Shown: positions 39,374 to 51,900, counted from the stretch's first letter. The stretch is DNA of 64,000 bases from Siniperca chuatsi (GCF_020085105.1 NC_058063.1:10509151-10573150), one strand, 5' to 3'. Notes: a model not told the origin generated them from the sequence alone. Numbers and translations: made by a program.

Positions 39374-42300
39374 TTCTGGTAGAATCATGACTTGCTTGGT
39401 GTCTGTTTGAGTTAAAGGGATGGTGCTCTTGCAGTCCACTGCCAAGAGGACTATTCTGAGCACATAAACATGATTTTGCAATGACTATCTTTACCTCTAT
39501 CTGATGTTGTTACTGTCATAGGGCAGAGCTTGATGGTTTTCAAAGTTTTGAGGGCTAATGTGAATGGCATCACAAACAAATTAAGAACCTAAGAATAAGG
39601 ATGGGATGTAAGTATTTCTTACCAGACAAAAAGGAGCCAAAATAATTGTTGATAAAGCATGTACATTTTAACATGTTTATAGAAAATGATACATATGCAT
39701 ACCTAGAAAATCACTATAAATGACATTGTATGTAATTTTATGTAAAAGATGAGGCAAGTGATGGCAATATAAGAATGTAGGGGAGCATGATGCTCAGTAA
39801 GAATTGAAGGAAAGGAGTGAGAGAAAAAACAAATCAGAAACAAATGGTATCAGACAGTGAGAACAGGAAGTTGATTTTTGGAAAGAAAAAAATTCGAAAT
39901 GTGCCTAATCTTATTTGATAAACAAAGAAACAAATGAAAAACAACTAAAACACAATACAGTTGAATAAAATAATCAATTAAATTGATAAAGTAAAAATAA
40001 AAATAAAGTAGTTAAGGAGAAGGGTGGGGTCTGCGGGGTGAAATGATACCAAGTAGAAGGCTAAATTTGCAGTCAGTGATGTCATAAATACACCGATTAT
40101 GTAACAACTCTGTGAAGTTTCAACTAAAGGCTGGAGAATACATTGATACTCCTTACCAAAAGTGACACTTTTTGCTTGAACTAATAATGTTTGATTAGTA
40201 AACAATTTATTCTTCAGTGGCTTTCCCCAGTGTCTTTTCCATAGGACCTACTTAAGTGGGTTAATTTTATTTTAAGCTTTTTACCAGCTGTTGCATCATG
40301 TTAGGTACTATATTTAAACTGTCTCATGAGAGGGAGTGCTGAGTTCCAGAGATAGTAGGCTTAAATTTCAACTTAAGCAAGCGAACACTACTATATCTCA
40401 GAGCCTTGCAGTATTTTTTTCTGAAAACACAAAAATATATATTGTTGCCCACTCCACTAGCTTCTCTCTTCCATGCATCTTCTCCTGCTTTTGTTTTATA
40501 TGAATAGAATATAAATTATATACAAAAGAAGAATTATTGAAAGGATAACCAGCCTGGTACTGTTCACAAATACATTTTTGGTACAGGGCTGCTTTTATTT
40601 TTCATGTTCTTTTCTTTTTCCTTTTCCTTTGTGTGTTTCTCTTCATAGTGCACTTTCTGTATGATTCACTGCAGTGCCATTAAACTGTCTTTTATCCTTG
40701 TTTGGCTTTCCTTTCTTTTGTCCTTTGAGCATGCTCTTTGGTTTTCTTCTATTTCTAGTCTCTTTTCTTTTCATCTTGCTGAATTTTACACTTCTCCACC
40801 TATACTATAAATAATGACAAAGGTATTCTATATTTGCTCAGAAAAAAATTCCAGCTACAAATCAATCGGTTTCTACTCAAGTACCATCCAATTAGTCTAA
40901 CACTTACACCTACTATCTTTTTGCAATAACTGTGGTTCAAAATGAATCCGTTTTCAACAATAAAATGAAATACACTCTATAAAGAGCTTGTTAACATCAG
41001 ACGAAAACACCTCATTATCCAAATTACCTACTTTTACAGAAATTTTGGTGAATGCTTGAGAAGCACATTCCTGCAGAATGTCTAAGTGATGATGTATGTA
41101 TGAAAGGTATTATTAGATTGGTGACTTCACTGAATACAGGCGAGCTCGCTGGATAATTCTGGAGGTCAAGTGAGTGGGCCCCTGCTGAAATGTATATCCA
41201 TGTTGTGTCATGCATTTTCAGTTATTTGTTAAGTGGAAGTTTTAATATCAAATGGTGTTTTAAGTTGGCAGATTTCTGCAGCTTTATCTGGAGGAATCTG
41301 ATTCTTACTCAAATAGCTAGAGTTGACCCCCACTGCCTCATTGGCTGATTACAAATAGATCTTTATCTCAACCGTACTTTGAAGACAAATGTACATTTAA
41401 ACGGTTGTGTTATTCATACATAAATCAATTTAAACATGTTATTTGTGCATAATTAAAATAAAATGGAGACAACAACCAAAACTTTACTCTAGTCCGCACA
41501 TTAATAGTTTACTTACAATGTTAAATGTATACTGATACTACTAAACTGGTACCTCATACTGTATATTATTTAATACATTTTTTTCGGGATAAGGCAGGAC
41601 AAATGTTCTACATACAGATCACATTAAGATCTCAGATGAGTCCAACCTTCTACTCTCAAATGTACTTTCTTATAGACCCCAGAGAAAACCTTACCTTGGC
41701 CTTACCATAAAACTATACAAACAGAGCCAAAACACATCTGTCTCCAAACGGAAACCTCTGTATGCACACCGTCATCACTCTTAAAACCAACTCAGCCCCA
41801 TTTCTGAGATATATATTAAAATCTGCAGAGTGGCAGCTAGATAATAGACAAATATAATAGGCAAATATATAGCCATCTAGGCAATCTCCTTCAGTAGAAT
41901 GAAACTATGACCTTAGATTGTCTACTAATCTACTCATACATTCTTGTGTCTGCCCTAATCCAGGATAACGCTGCCACAAGCATATTAGGCCTACGAGATA
42001 CCTGAGTCAGCAGAAAATTTATTCCCCCTTGACTCATTCAGCTACATTTTTCTTTTTTTATGACTGCACTATTTTCTATTCTGTTCGTTCATTTTTGCCA
42101 CTTCTTGCCATCTGCTGAGTTTACACATCTTTCACCAGATGATGGCAGCACTGCCTTTTCTGCATGTCTGCCATGTCCAACAGAATGTATTGTACAGAGA
42201 CGATGAACAGTGCAGAGGTGCTTTGTCACCCCACATAACCCTTGGTTGTCTAGGCATCCTAATGAAGAATTTAGTATTGAGCTTTTGGCAGTTTTACCAT

Positions 42301-42781
42301 CTCACTGTTATCCTGTCAACATGTTGCTGTCTAGCAAAGCAGATCCAATGAAAACAAGCTGAATGTGGCTTACTCCAGGAAGCCCAGGCACTCTCATAAG
42401 CCAGTTGTTCTAAGAAATAAGAGGGCAGTTCACTCTGTTTGGACAAACGCTAAAGCACTGGGTTGAGGAGGCTTACTGTGGAATGGACAATGAAGTCCAT
42501 AATAAGTTTAAAGTTTCCTAGAGCTTTTAACAGCTTTAAAAGTTCATTTATTTTTCTGACTATTTCATGATTTTACATATTTATACAAAAATAATCAAAC
42601 AGAGAACAATTTAAAACATGAAAAACAAGTTTAGAGTATTACAGCACTTAAAAGAAATGTGTTGAAAAGAGCTACTCTATTTTCCAACATTTTCCAAGCT
42701 GATTTGATTTGGCCGGAGGGCCGGTCAGCCGAACAAAAATTAACCTTAGTAAAATAAACATGTCTGGATCTTTCTTTACAG
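39374..42781 (+). other. synpo2: synpo2 short-form 3' UTR, and intron for the long form
   Basis: After the short-form TGA, AATAAA signals appear near 39965 and 40003, so the short-form UTR could be about 600 nt. Downstream to 42781 the sequence is AT-rich without a recognised exon. In the long form, 39341-42781 is removed as an intron. Confidence 0.6.
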
Positions 42782-43381
42782 GCACTTGGCAGGAGCTACT
42801 CCCTTTCCCCACCAACCAGAGTACCATCCACAGGCCAGAAGTCAGCTTCGGCTTCTTCTTCCCCAAAGCCTCCGGCTCGAGCCTCCACAACTCCCCCAGC
42901 AAGGCAGACATCCTGGCTGGAGAAGGGCCACAAACCCCTGACACCCTGGGAGGCCGCCTCCCGGCATCCCCTGGGCCTAGTGGATGAAGCCTTTGCATTC
43001 CAGAACCTCCAGCAAACCCTCGCCTCAAACGTCCGCTTGGCAGCTCAGCGCAAAATGCTGCCCGAGCCGCCAACAGAGTGGAAGGCCAGGGTTTCTTACC
43101 AAGCCCAGCAGAAAACAGGCAGCCAGACTTGGAGCCAGAGCCAAAGTCGCAGTCAGAGACGAGCTCCGCTACCATCATTTGTCTCCCCAACAAGGAGCAC
43201 TGTCTCCACCCCTGCCTGTCATGCTGGTTACAGGTCTCTGCCCAGACAGTGGCAGCCTCAGAGGCCTGTGGCAGATGCAAACCTGGGGCCCTCAGTGTCC
43301 TACTCTGAGTATAAGATGCCCTTGGGAAAACAAACTTACAAGTCTGTGTACACCAGCAACACTTGGAGTTGGAAGCGGTAG
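42782..43381 (+). CDS. synpo2: synpo2 alternative terminal exon (199-residue C-terminal extension)
   Basis: The acceptor ttctttacag/G at 42781/42782 opens a phase-0 frame of 200 codons ending TAG at 43379-43381. It would join the in-frame donor CAG/GTGTGG inside exon 4 at 39340/39341, replacing the final ten residues (VWKPTAIDKE) and giving 1759 residues. The encoded block HPLGLVDEAFAFQNLQ, LASNVRLAAQRK, LPEPPTEWKARVSY and GYRSLPRQWQPQRP resembles, from memory, the C-terminal region of long SYNPO2 forms and other synaptopodins. Multiple SYNPO2 isoforms are known in mammals. Splicing is inferred from sequence. Confidence 0.85.
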   Translation, partial: ALGRSYSLSPPTRVPSTGQKSASASSSPKPPARASTTPPARQTSWLEKGHKPLTPWEAASRHPLGLVDEAFAFQNLQQTLASNVRLAAQRKMLPEPPTEWKARVSYQAQQKTGSQTWSQSQSRSQRRAPLPSFVSPTRSTVSTPACHAGYRSLPRQWQPQRPVADANLGPSVSYSEYKMPLGKQTYKSVYTSNTWSWKR

Positions 43382-46077
43382 GGTACAGCTCAACCTGTGT
43401 GACCTTAAATGAGTAAAATCCCAAGTTTCACTGATTCCATAACACATTCACGTGCAGTTAGAGCATTTCCCTTTTTAATTCATCAATATATAAACAAACA
43501 ACGATATGATGAGTGAGCTAATATATAATGAAGTGGACATTTGGAAAGATTGTTTTTTACTGGTTTGACTGGTTTTGACATGCTAATATCATTTTTTTAA
43601 TGCTTTCTACTTTTTGCTGTTAAATCTTTAGTATAAAATATTTTAGATGAAATCTTTGCATGCCATAATCAAAAAGAGATGATCACTCTAACTATGTATG
43701 GAGACTTAAAAATTATTTCAGTAACATTTAACTGACAACTTTGTAGCTTGGTTAATACACTGAAGTGGGCTTGTAGTTCATCAGATGAAATAATGAGTAT
43801 GTTGTTCAGAATGGATATAATGAGTGTGAATGGACATGCATAGTACAAAATAAGTTGAAAGACTTGATATAGTAGCAGTATATCTGGAGATAACTGTAAC
43901 TCTTGACCGTTCGGTGAACCTTTCAGAATATACAAAATAGGTAACTATGGTGTCCTGAGAAAAGATATATGTGAGGATGCTAAGAGAGAGAAAGAAACAG
44001 TGACCTACCCATCCTATAGTAAGTTGGAAGTGAAGATTCTCTTTTGAATTGTTTTCAGCTTGGGGATGGATTTCCTGTGCATGCTGGTTTAATTTTCTGC
44101 TGCGGATGTACGTATCTAGCATGCTGGTTCTTGCAGTGATTGTGCACTTTTTTATGGTTTTTTTTAATTTTCAATCCATGAAACTTGAGGGTGCTGTTTT
44201 CAGATCAGGAAATCATTTCACTGTCAGATATACAATCAGTGATGCATTAGAAGGCTTAAAACTTGGGGAAAGGTTAGTGCTGTAACTCAGCATGTTGTGG
44301 GCGGACATGTGGTTATGTAAGATCTAATAAGTGAGATTAATTCACTCATTTACCTGGTGCATTTTAATTATTACTAATACTAATTAATCTACTCAGAGAT
44401 GGAAGATGAGAAGCCGGGGCATGCTTTCTACAGACAGTTTTCCAAGACTTTTTTTCTTTGGGCACCTAGAAAAACAAATGAATTGTCACATTCCAGCTCA
44501 AAGTGTATGAAAAAATGTGATGCAGTATGAAGGAGGACAATGGAGTTTTAGTTGGGAGCATAAGTTGAATTGAGGAATGTAGATGAGTCCTAATTATCAC
44601 AACAAAAAAGATTGTTTTAGTTTATGATAGGTTTTGCTGGCACTGGGAGAATTGCTTACAGTATGTAATGGGTTTGTGGCTTTTGTTAGGTTTGGGATTT
44701 TGCTATAGACTTGTAATCATCTCCAAAGATTAAAGCTAGGTTGATGTTTCCCCAGAGTGTACATAATGTCCTAATGTGATTCTCACCAAGCAGTCTCATA
44801 AACATAAATAAGATTTATCACACAGCATTGTGTTGTGTCTCAACTGATTCACTGAACATCCTGACATACTATAGTGTATCTGTGATAATTACACTGTATT
44901 GCTTCCATTCAAACATATTATGGTCATAATACAAGACCAGTAATCAATTTCTGTTCCAAAGTAATTCAGATATGGATTCACATAAAGCATTTTACAAAAT
45001 AAATACAACCAAATAGCACTATTGTGTTTGTGCTCTTTGCTCTCTATTCCAAGCATAACATACTTGGCTCTGGGCCATTTGTTGCTTGCTGTATCATCCC
45101 ATGAAGCTTTTTGTGTGATGTGCTGTCTTGAATAGTCGCTCACTCCATATCCAGCGGAGGGGGTTGGGAGGGGTTGGTGGGGACTTGTTCCCATGGTGAC
45201 CACCAGTTACATAATAACAGTAGGTAACCACTGTAGCTGAACCATTAGAGAATGAGAGATAAGGACACAGAGGGTGATGATAAACAGAAATTATTTCCCT
45301 ACCAGTTTAGATTTTGAAAATGCTGTGCGGAATTCAAATGCTATTAAAAGGGTGGAGCTTGAATCTGAGTATGAACAACCACAAAGTGCAACACACATAG
45401 CTTTGAAACATTTCATTCAGTGTATGGGGTTCCTGGCATAGTTATCTTTATGCCAGATGTTGCAGTATGTCAATGAACTTGTTGCTTTTAACATCCAACC
45501 TTATGCTTTCCTGTCCCGCTGGGTGCTGCAAACTCAACCTGCCTTCCTTTATTTGTCTCTTTTACCAAGTAAAGAAATATTTAGGAGGTAAATTTAATTG
45601 AGCAAGGTCAATCAAAACATGGTGACTGGATTATAAGGTGAGTGAACCCTATTAGGCCTTAGTCCCTCCTATATCACATGATGGCATTTAAAACAAATAG
45701 TATCTGATTGGTCTGCAGGCCCTGAGGGTCCGTGTTCCCATGCTGGATGTCACTGAGTATATTTATTGTTGGCTGTGCACTGCACATTTTGGAGCGCAGA
45801 TAAAGAGAATTGCAGCTGACACAACTTTATTTTTGATGTTAAAGCTCTATCAGGGGTTTTCATCCCTTTGATATTTTTCTATTCATGTATATTTGCAATG
45901 CTGCAAGATTGCAACAGATTATTGCCATTTGTATAGGTGAGTCATATAGATCAGTGGTTGTCAAGTACCCCCATTAACAACACTCATCATGTTCCAAATA
46001 TGTCCATTTTAAATGATTTGCAACTGGATATTATTTAACTAATGACTAATGAATACATGTGGATATAATACTGGATG
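43382..46077. other. synpo2 long-form 3' flank and intergenic DNA
   Basis: AT-rich, with no recognised gene. Candidate poly(A) signals include ATTAAA near 44728 and AATAAA at 44999-45004. Open frames here are short and lack family features. Confidence 0.5.
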
Positions 46078-46624
46078 TTAGCTGTTTCAATCATTTATCC
46101 ATTTATTATTTAAGCTAATTATTACATTACAACCATTTATCCCCTACTTTTAGCTAACTGTTTATCTTTAAGCTATTTCAATAATGTATCGATTATTATA
46201 AGCTATCTATTAAACTATTTATACTGTTAGCCATGTCTGTATCCATTAACTTATTTTTAGCCTATTTCAACTGTTAAATCATTAATTGTAGCTATCTATT
46301 TAAGCTATTTATCCATATCCTATCTTACCTATTTCGAACATTTATTTAACTATTTTAACCATTTATCCCCTACTTTTAGCTAACTAATATAACTTATCCA
46401 TTACTTTTAGCTATTTCAATCATTATTCATTACTTTTAGCTATCTGTCTCAACTGTTTATATTTTAAGCTAACGTTAACCTATTTCAACAGTTCATACTT
46501 TTAGCTAGGCCTATCTATTTTAGCTATTTTTCCATCTTTTTAGCTTTAGCCCTTACTTTTGGCTATTTCAACCATTTATCCCAGAGTTTTATAGCTATCT
46601 GTTTCAACTATAGGCTATTTTAAG
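46078..46624. repeat. Degenerate minisatellite (AGCTATTTCAACCATTTATCC-like), left part
   Basis: Words such as TTTTAGCTA, CTATTTCAACC and CCATTTATCC recur many times with variable spacing. The array is diverged, without exact periodicity by eye, and resumes after the LINE at 47.34 kb. Confidence 0.75.
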
Positions 46625-47325
46625 CAATTTCAGAATCAGAATCAGAAATACTTTATTGATCCCCGAGGGGAAACTCTTTTGTTACAGCAGGTCCCCTTTA
46701 CTTCAGTGCACACAGGAATAGAAGTGCTAGCAAAAAATATAATGCACTATAATACAGGTCAGAAAATAAATCAAGTACCAAGTGGGTATATGTATAAAGT
46801 AAAATAAGTGTGAAGTACAAAGTGGGTTTACCGGTTGATGATAATAAAATGGTATACAGTAATAGTGCATGAACTGTCAAGTTAAGTGTAGCTTATTAAG
46901 GTTATAATGAGACGGAGGATATTGCACAGCAGTAATAGAGGTATGAGTAATATCAATATCAATAAATAGGGAATTTTAAACTAAAACATTGCACAGGAGT
47001 ATTACACAGAATATTGCACAATTATGTCAAGTATTGCAGAGATGTAATGATCAATGTCCAGTTTAATGACTTAGGGTCATACAGACTACACTTAGAGGGA
47101 GGAGTTAAAGAGTTTGATGACCACAGGCAGGAATGACTTCCTGTGGCGCTCTGTGGTACTTTTTGGGGGGATGAGTCTTTGTTTGACCAGCACATCATGG
47201 AGTGGGTGGGAGACGCTGTCCAAGATGGCATGTAGTTTGGCCAGCATCCTCCTCTCTGACACCACTGACAGAGAGTCCAGCTCCACCCCCACAATGTCAC
47301 TGTGGGGGTGGAGGATAGCAGGACT
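46625..47325 (-). mobile_element. 5'-truncated LINE (L2/Rex1-type) 3' end
   Basis: Read on the minus strand, the element ends with a poly-adenylation-like GGGGATCAATAAAGTATTTC and a short TCTGATTC tail at 46650-46625, the common 3' end of a teleost non-LTR retrotransposon group. Upstream, minus-strand 47310-47092 keeps an open frame (LDSLSVVSERRM, then RHRKSFLPVVIKLFNSSL), like the extreme C terminus of the LINE ORF2. Reverse transcriptase and endonuclease are absent, so it is a dead 5'-truncated copy. The exact clade is uncertain. Confidence 0.75.
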
Positions 47326-47334
47326 AGGCCTATT

Positions 47335-47515
47335 TATACTTTTATCCAAGTATTTCAACCATTTAGCCTTTAACTTACTATTTCAGCTTTATCCATTAAT
47401 TGTAGCTATGCATTTCTATCTATTTCAGCTATGTATTCATACTTTTAACAATCTATTTCAGTTTCAACCATTATCCATAACTTTTAGCTAACTGTTTCTG
47501 CTCACTTACTAACTA
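47335..47515. repeat. Degenerate minisatellite, right part
   Basis: Continues the same vocabulary as the array left of the LINE (TATTTCAACCATTTAGCC, CCATTAATTGTAGCTA, AACTTTTAGCTAACTG), showing that the LINE inserted into a pre-existing array. Confidence 0.7.
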
Positions 47516-47753
47516 GTTTTCAGACACTCTTAATGACAAAATTGTTTAGGTGTTATGAATGTGGATATATATTTTTAATCAAATCGTAAATTATATTTTA
47601 TCAAATTAGTTGAGTTCATCTTTCCGCATACCCTGGCAACTGCAAAAGTACCCCTGGTTGGGAATCACTGATATAGACCATCCTGAGCTACTGTAATGAC
47701 ACTAGCAGAGAGAGAGATAGATGGAGGGCAAAGCGAGCAGCAGTGGCAGCACT

Positions 47754-47763
47754 CTAAATTTAG
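47754..47763. promoter_or_regulatory. Consensus MEF2 site upstream of myoz2
   Basis: CTAAATTTAG is a perfect palindromic match to YTA(A/T)4TAR. It lies about 60 bp above a guessed start site and 260 bp above the candidate first-exon donor. MEF2 drives many Z-disc genes. Matches of this degeneracy are expected around ten times by chance in the window, so only placement argues for function. Confidence 0.4.
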
Positions 47764-47819
47764 TCTACCCTTCTTATTCACGCTAGTGAACTAAATACCA
47801 ATGACAACAGACAAACTGA

Positions 47820-48023
47820 CACCCACCCACCCAGTCAGTCAGTCACTTTGTCAGTTGGTTCAGACTGCAGTCCCCTCCACGGCAAGCCCCAGTGCCGGGG
47901 AGCGTGAGCACCACCACAGGTCGCACTACCCAGTCTGACCCTCTTGCCTCTCACCTTTCTGACTTCCTACCCTAAGGAGACAGGCACAACTTGCGACTCC
48001 CCCCTGAGGGTCCTTCAGGACAG
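47820..48023 (+). other. myoz2: Candidate myoz2 noncoding first exon
   Basis: A strong donor ACAG/GTAAGCC at 48023/48024 ends a GC-richer segment about 900 bp upstream of the ATG exon. A TATA-like CTAAATA lies at about 47791. The upstream boundary is a guess from the TATA-like position. Confidence 0.4.
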
Positions 48024-48921
48024 GTAAGCCATCACAAGGGCTCTCCACAGGTGTGCTGTCTAGTTCTAACGTGACACTTTGAATCAAGCATGATTCATCT
48101 ACTGTGGTTCCCTCTACATTTTCCTGTCAATCACACAGCTTGTCTTGTGTCACAGTTGAATTTTATTTCAGAATTTTCTTAAAAATTTTTTGTTAATATA
48201 TTTTTGATAAATGCATCTCCTTTTTGTCTTTTTGCTTGACGTTTATATGTAGGGAACATCCCTAATATTTAACAGCAGCAAGTATGCATAAATCCCCAAA
48301 CATTTCCCAAACCAGACAAGTTTGCAATTAAACTTTGCAAACATGTCTATTATCTACTGAGCCGAAACCAATGATTTCCAAATGATGAAGTGGTTTGCAC
48401 GGTGAATAGACTTTGGCATTTTCTATGAAATGCTCCTTTGTTCCATCAGGAAACTTTTTGAAAAGTATTTTGGATTGGAATGAAACATTTGTGTTGTGTT
48501 CACTGACACCTTGGTGTAAACTTTCCACTGTGCTATTTCATCCACTGTCTTATGTGTTTGCTGTGACAGCGCCATGTTCTCTATGTGTGTCCTTTCAGCC
48601 CACTTGGGTAATTTCAAACATATTGATTCCCAGACCCCTGGGCCCTGACACAGCTGGTTGCCATGTCTGAAAAGCATGTGCTTGGTGTTTAACAGCCCAA
48701 GGTTATTTAAAGGGATGTGCTAATTTTGCCCTTTTCACTGCCCCAATAAATTCTATCTGCTTCGGTTGTGCGTAGTGTGGATGCTTGATGTTGGCCAATC
48801 GATGCCAACATGCAGCCATGCTGTCTTGCTTTTGTGTCTCTTTGTACGTTTGAACAGGTTGTACTAATGTGCGCTGTCTCCTGTAACTTTTTGCCTCACC
48901 CCTGACTCCCCAGGGGCAGCC

Positions 48922-51900
48922 ATGTCACAGTTCTCCACTATGACAACCAGGGAGAGGAAAATACAGGCGGCAGCAATCTGCAGGGAGGTTCAAGCCCAGG
49001 AAGGTAGTTGTATCATTTCCTCTTCACTTCCTGGTTTTCTAATCCCTCTAACCACTCAGTTTCTCTCTCTTTCTCTTGTTGCATCCTTTCTTTGCTTCTG
49101 TTTCCATCTCACCTTCTCTCCTTCTCCCCACATCCTGCTCCTTTCACCCCTCTACATTCTTTTTTCATCACATGTATCAACATAGACGCAGATTTAACAC
49201 CATAGCTTACAGTACACATTTAATTCTCAGACATATTAATTTTACTGTAAACACCAGCTCACCCTGTCTGACACACACGCACTGGACACTGCCACATTCA
49301 CTTTATATAAAGTATGAGCCCACCATTTGCCAGTGCAGCAGTTGTCAACCCTCCCTTCTACGACCCTGACTATAAATAAGTAAATGAATACTTTTACAGG
49401 TCAAAGTAACTAATCCCTTTATCGTTGTCCTTTGAACACGCTATTTCAGGGTGAGGACAACTGTGTGGCTGGGATAGGGAGGGTCTGAAGACTGCTGACA
49501 GCTGAAAGATATTCTGGCAAATTATGCGCCTCACACCTGGATATAGGCCTATGACATCTCCATGATCAGCATGCAGTAGCTAGCATGCGGCACTAACCAC
49601 AAAACAAGCACTGGACATGAGACATGTATTAGGAGGGAAGATAATTCCTCATTCATCATATTGGCAGGAATACCAAGTCAGCAATCCATGTAGAGGGCTT
49701 TTTTTGCAGCATTGTTTTATTTTTTCTGTGTGAATATAATTTGTGTTCAATGAGGTTTGATATGTGGGAGTATAGGAAATAAGAAAAGAAGTTTGTATTG
49801 TCAGAAATCAGATAAATTACATATTAAGTATATATTGTATACACAAGCTCTTTAGTCATTTGTTTGTCTCCGTATATCCAGATATAGAGATGGATCTTGG
49901 GAAGAAAATGAGCGTGCCTAAGGACATCATGTTGGAGGAGCTGTCTTTTGCCTCAAACCGAGGCTCCCGTCTCTTCAAAATACGCCAGAGACGCTCAGAA
50001 AAATACACTTTTGAGAGCACCCAGAATGAAAACAACAAGCAGCTCAATGTAAGCAGAAACTGTGATGCAATAATCACATGGGAATGAATACAAAAACACA
50101 ATCTCATCAAGTCAATTATGTCTAAATTGTTTGTTATAGGAGTAGTTAGACATTATGGGAAATACATTGATTGCAAAGAGTTAGATGAGAAGATCAATAC
50201 CACTCACAAGTCAGTGTTTTAACTACATGGATGGAGCTAGAGCCAGGAGGAGACAGTTAGCTTAGCTCAGCATAAAGACTGGAAGCAGGGGGAAACAGCT
50301 AGCCTGGCGTGTTAATTCTCAGCAAGAAAGCGAATAATCGTATTTCCCAAAATGTCAGTAATTTTTTAAAATAAATTCACAGTAGATCGATATGGATACA
50401 GCTAACTATTAAAACACACTTTGATAAAGGGGTTTTTGTAAGCATTTCACACTACCAGAGAGTGTTTTCTTCATGCACAGTCATCCATTTTCACCACATC
50501 TTTTTCCTCCATCACATGAATAACATTCGCACAATACTTTACATCCTGACAAAGCACATGTGGAAAAGATTAAACACTTGAAGTGTTTATTTGACTCGTG
50601 CTACAGACATGGAGCGACATAGAATAGTAGTTGTGAAAGTCTTACAGCAGGTCATAGGTAGCTTTATTAATGTCCCTTTGTGTATGGTATGGATGGGCAG
50701 TGTGCCAAGTCAGCATTTTGTTTTCCCAGCAGTACTTATCTTAGCCTGACCTGGTCACACATCAAGCTATTTATGTACCAAAGCTCTCAGTAAAATTTAA
50801 TCAAGATAAACTAAGTTTCTCTTTGTTATATCTAATTAATTAGCAGCACTAGTTTTATCCTCTTTCATTTAGTTGTTTGGTGGCCTTGTGTACTTTTCAT
50901 TGCCCTCTTGAAGTCCATAGATAAAATAATTATTATGCTCCAGGGAAGTTTTCCCCCTCATCTTTGAAGTGAGAATAACTCACATATTTCTGGTTTGTTT
51001 ATTGCTCGGGGCAATGGAGGGATTTTGTTTCAAGTTGTCAACATTTCCTGAGGAAGTCCTGGCGTAAATCATCATAAATATCTTTCAGAGGGATGAAAGC
51101 TGGGTGCTTGGGCTGCCGTACATTTCTTCCCAGCCCACAGAACAATGTTTCTAATGTAAGGAAAAGTGGACACCCAGACAATTTCTCTGCTTCTTGCTGT
51201 TGTTTAAAAACATGTAAAATTAAGATTTGTTAACTGCTTTGAGTCCACATGAAAAATTTCACAGACACTACTATGCCACCAATTAACTGTGCAAAAATAT
51301 AAAAATATAATCCAATGTGAGACAGGACGTTGTTGATGAAACAATCTCACCATGAGGTCCACTTAATAGCAGTTCTGGAGCTTTCAATCATATTACACAA
51401 TCTTCCTCAGCAGATTGAATTTGCACAGTTGTCATGGACATGTAGATGTTCAATTTTCCATGTTTGTTAGTGCTTTAAAGACTCTGCTTGTCTGTGTTGA
51501 CAGCTTTTGATTTTATCACACAATCTTCCTCAGCAGATGGACATTTGTCTTTTTTAAGCCAACATGGATGAAAAGTCCTTAAAGTTGCTATAATCAATGT
51601 TTTGATATTAACAATGGCTCAGATGACTATGTTTAAGTGAAAGGCAAAGAATTATCACCCATGTCTGCAGTTCTCCTCAGCTCTACAGAGCATTTTTTGC
51701 ATCTTTGAAGTTTTTTATTTTTGTTTTCAGAACTGCAAATTGACTGTTTTGTTCACTCTCACACTCTCTTCTGAGTCTTCTCCAGCAGTATCAGGCAGCT
51801 GTTGACAGCGCAAACTATACTCTACCTGCCCAGCACCAAATGGCAGACAGACAAAGTTAGCGACTAGCTGGTGAAGAAAGTGGAACATTTAGCAGCTAAT

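Noticed and set aside
49008-49369. Frames after the first myoz2 coding exon
   Set aside because: Pyrimidine-rich intron sequence; the donor AAG/GTAGTT at 49003 and the next exon at 49882 give the correct frame.
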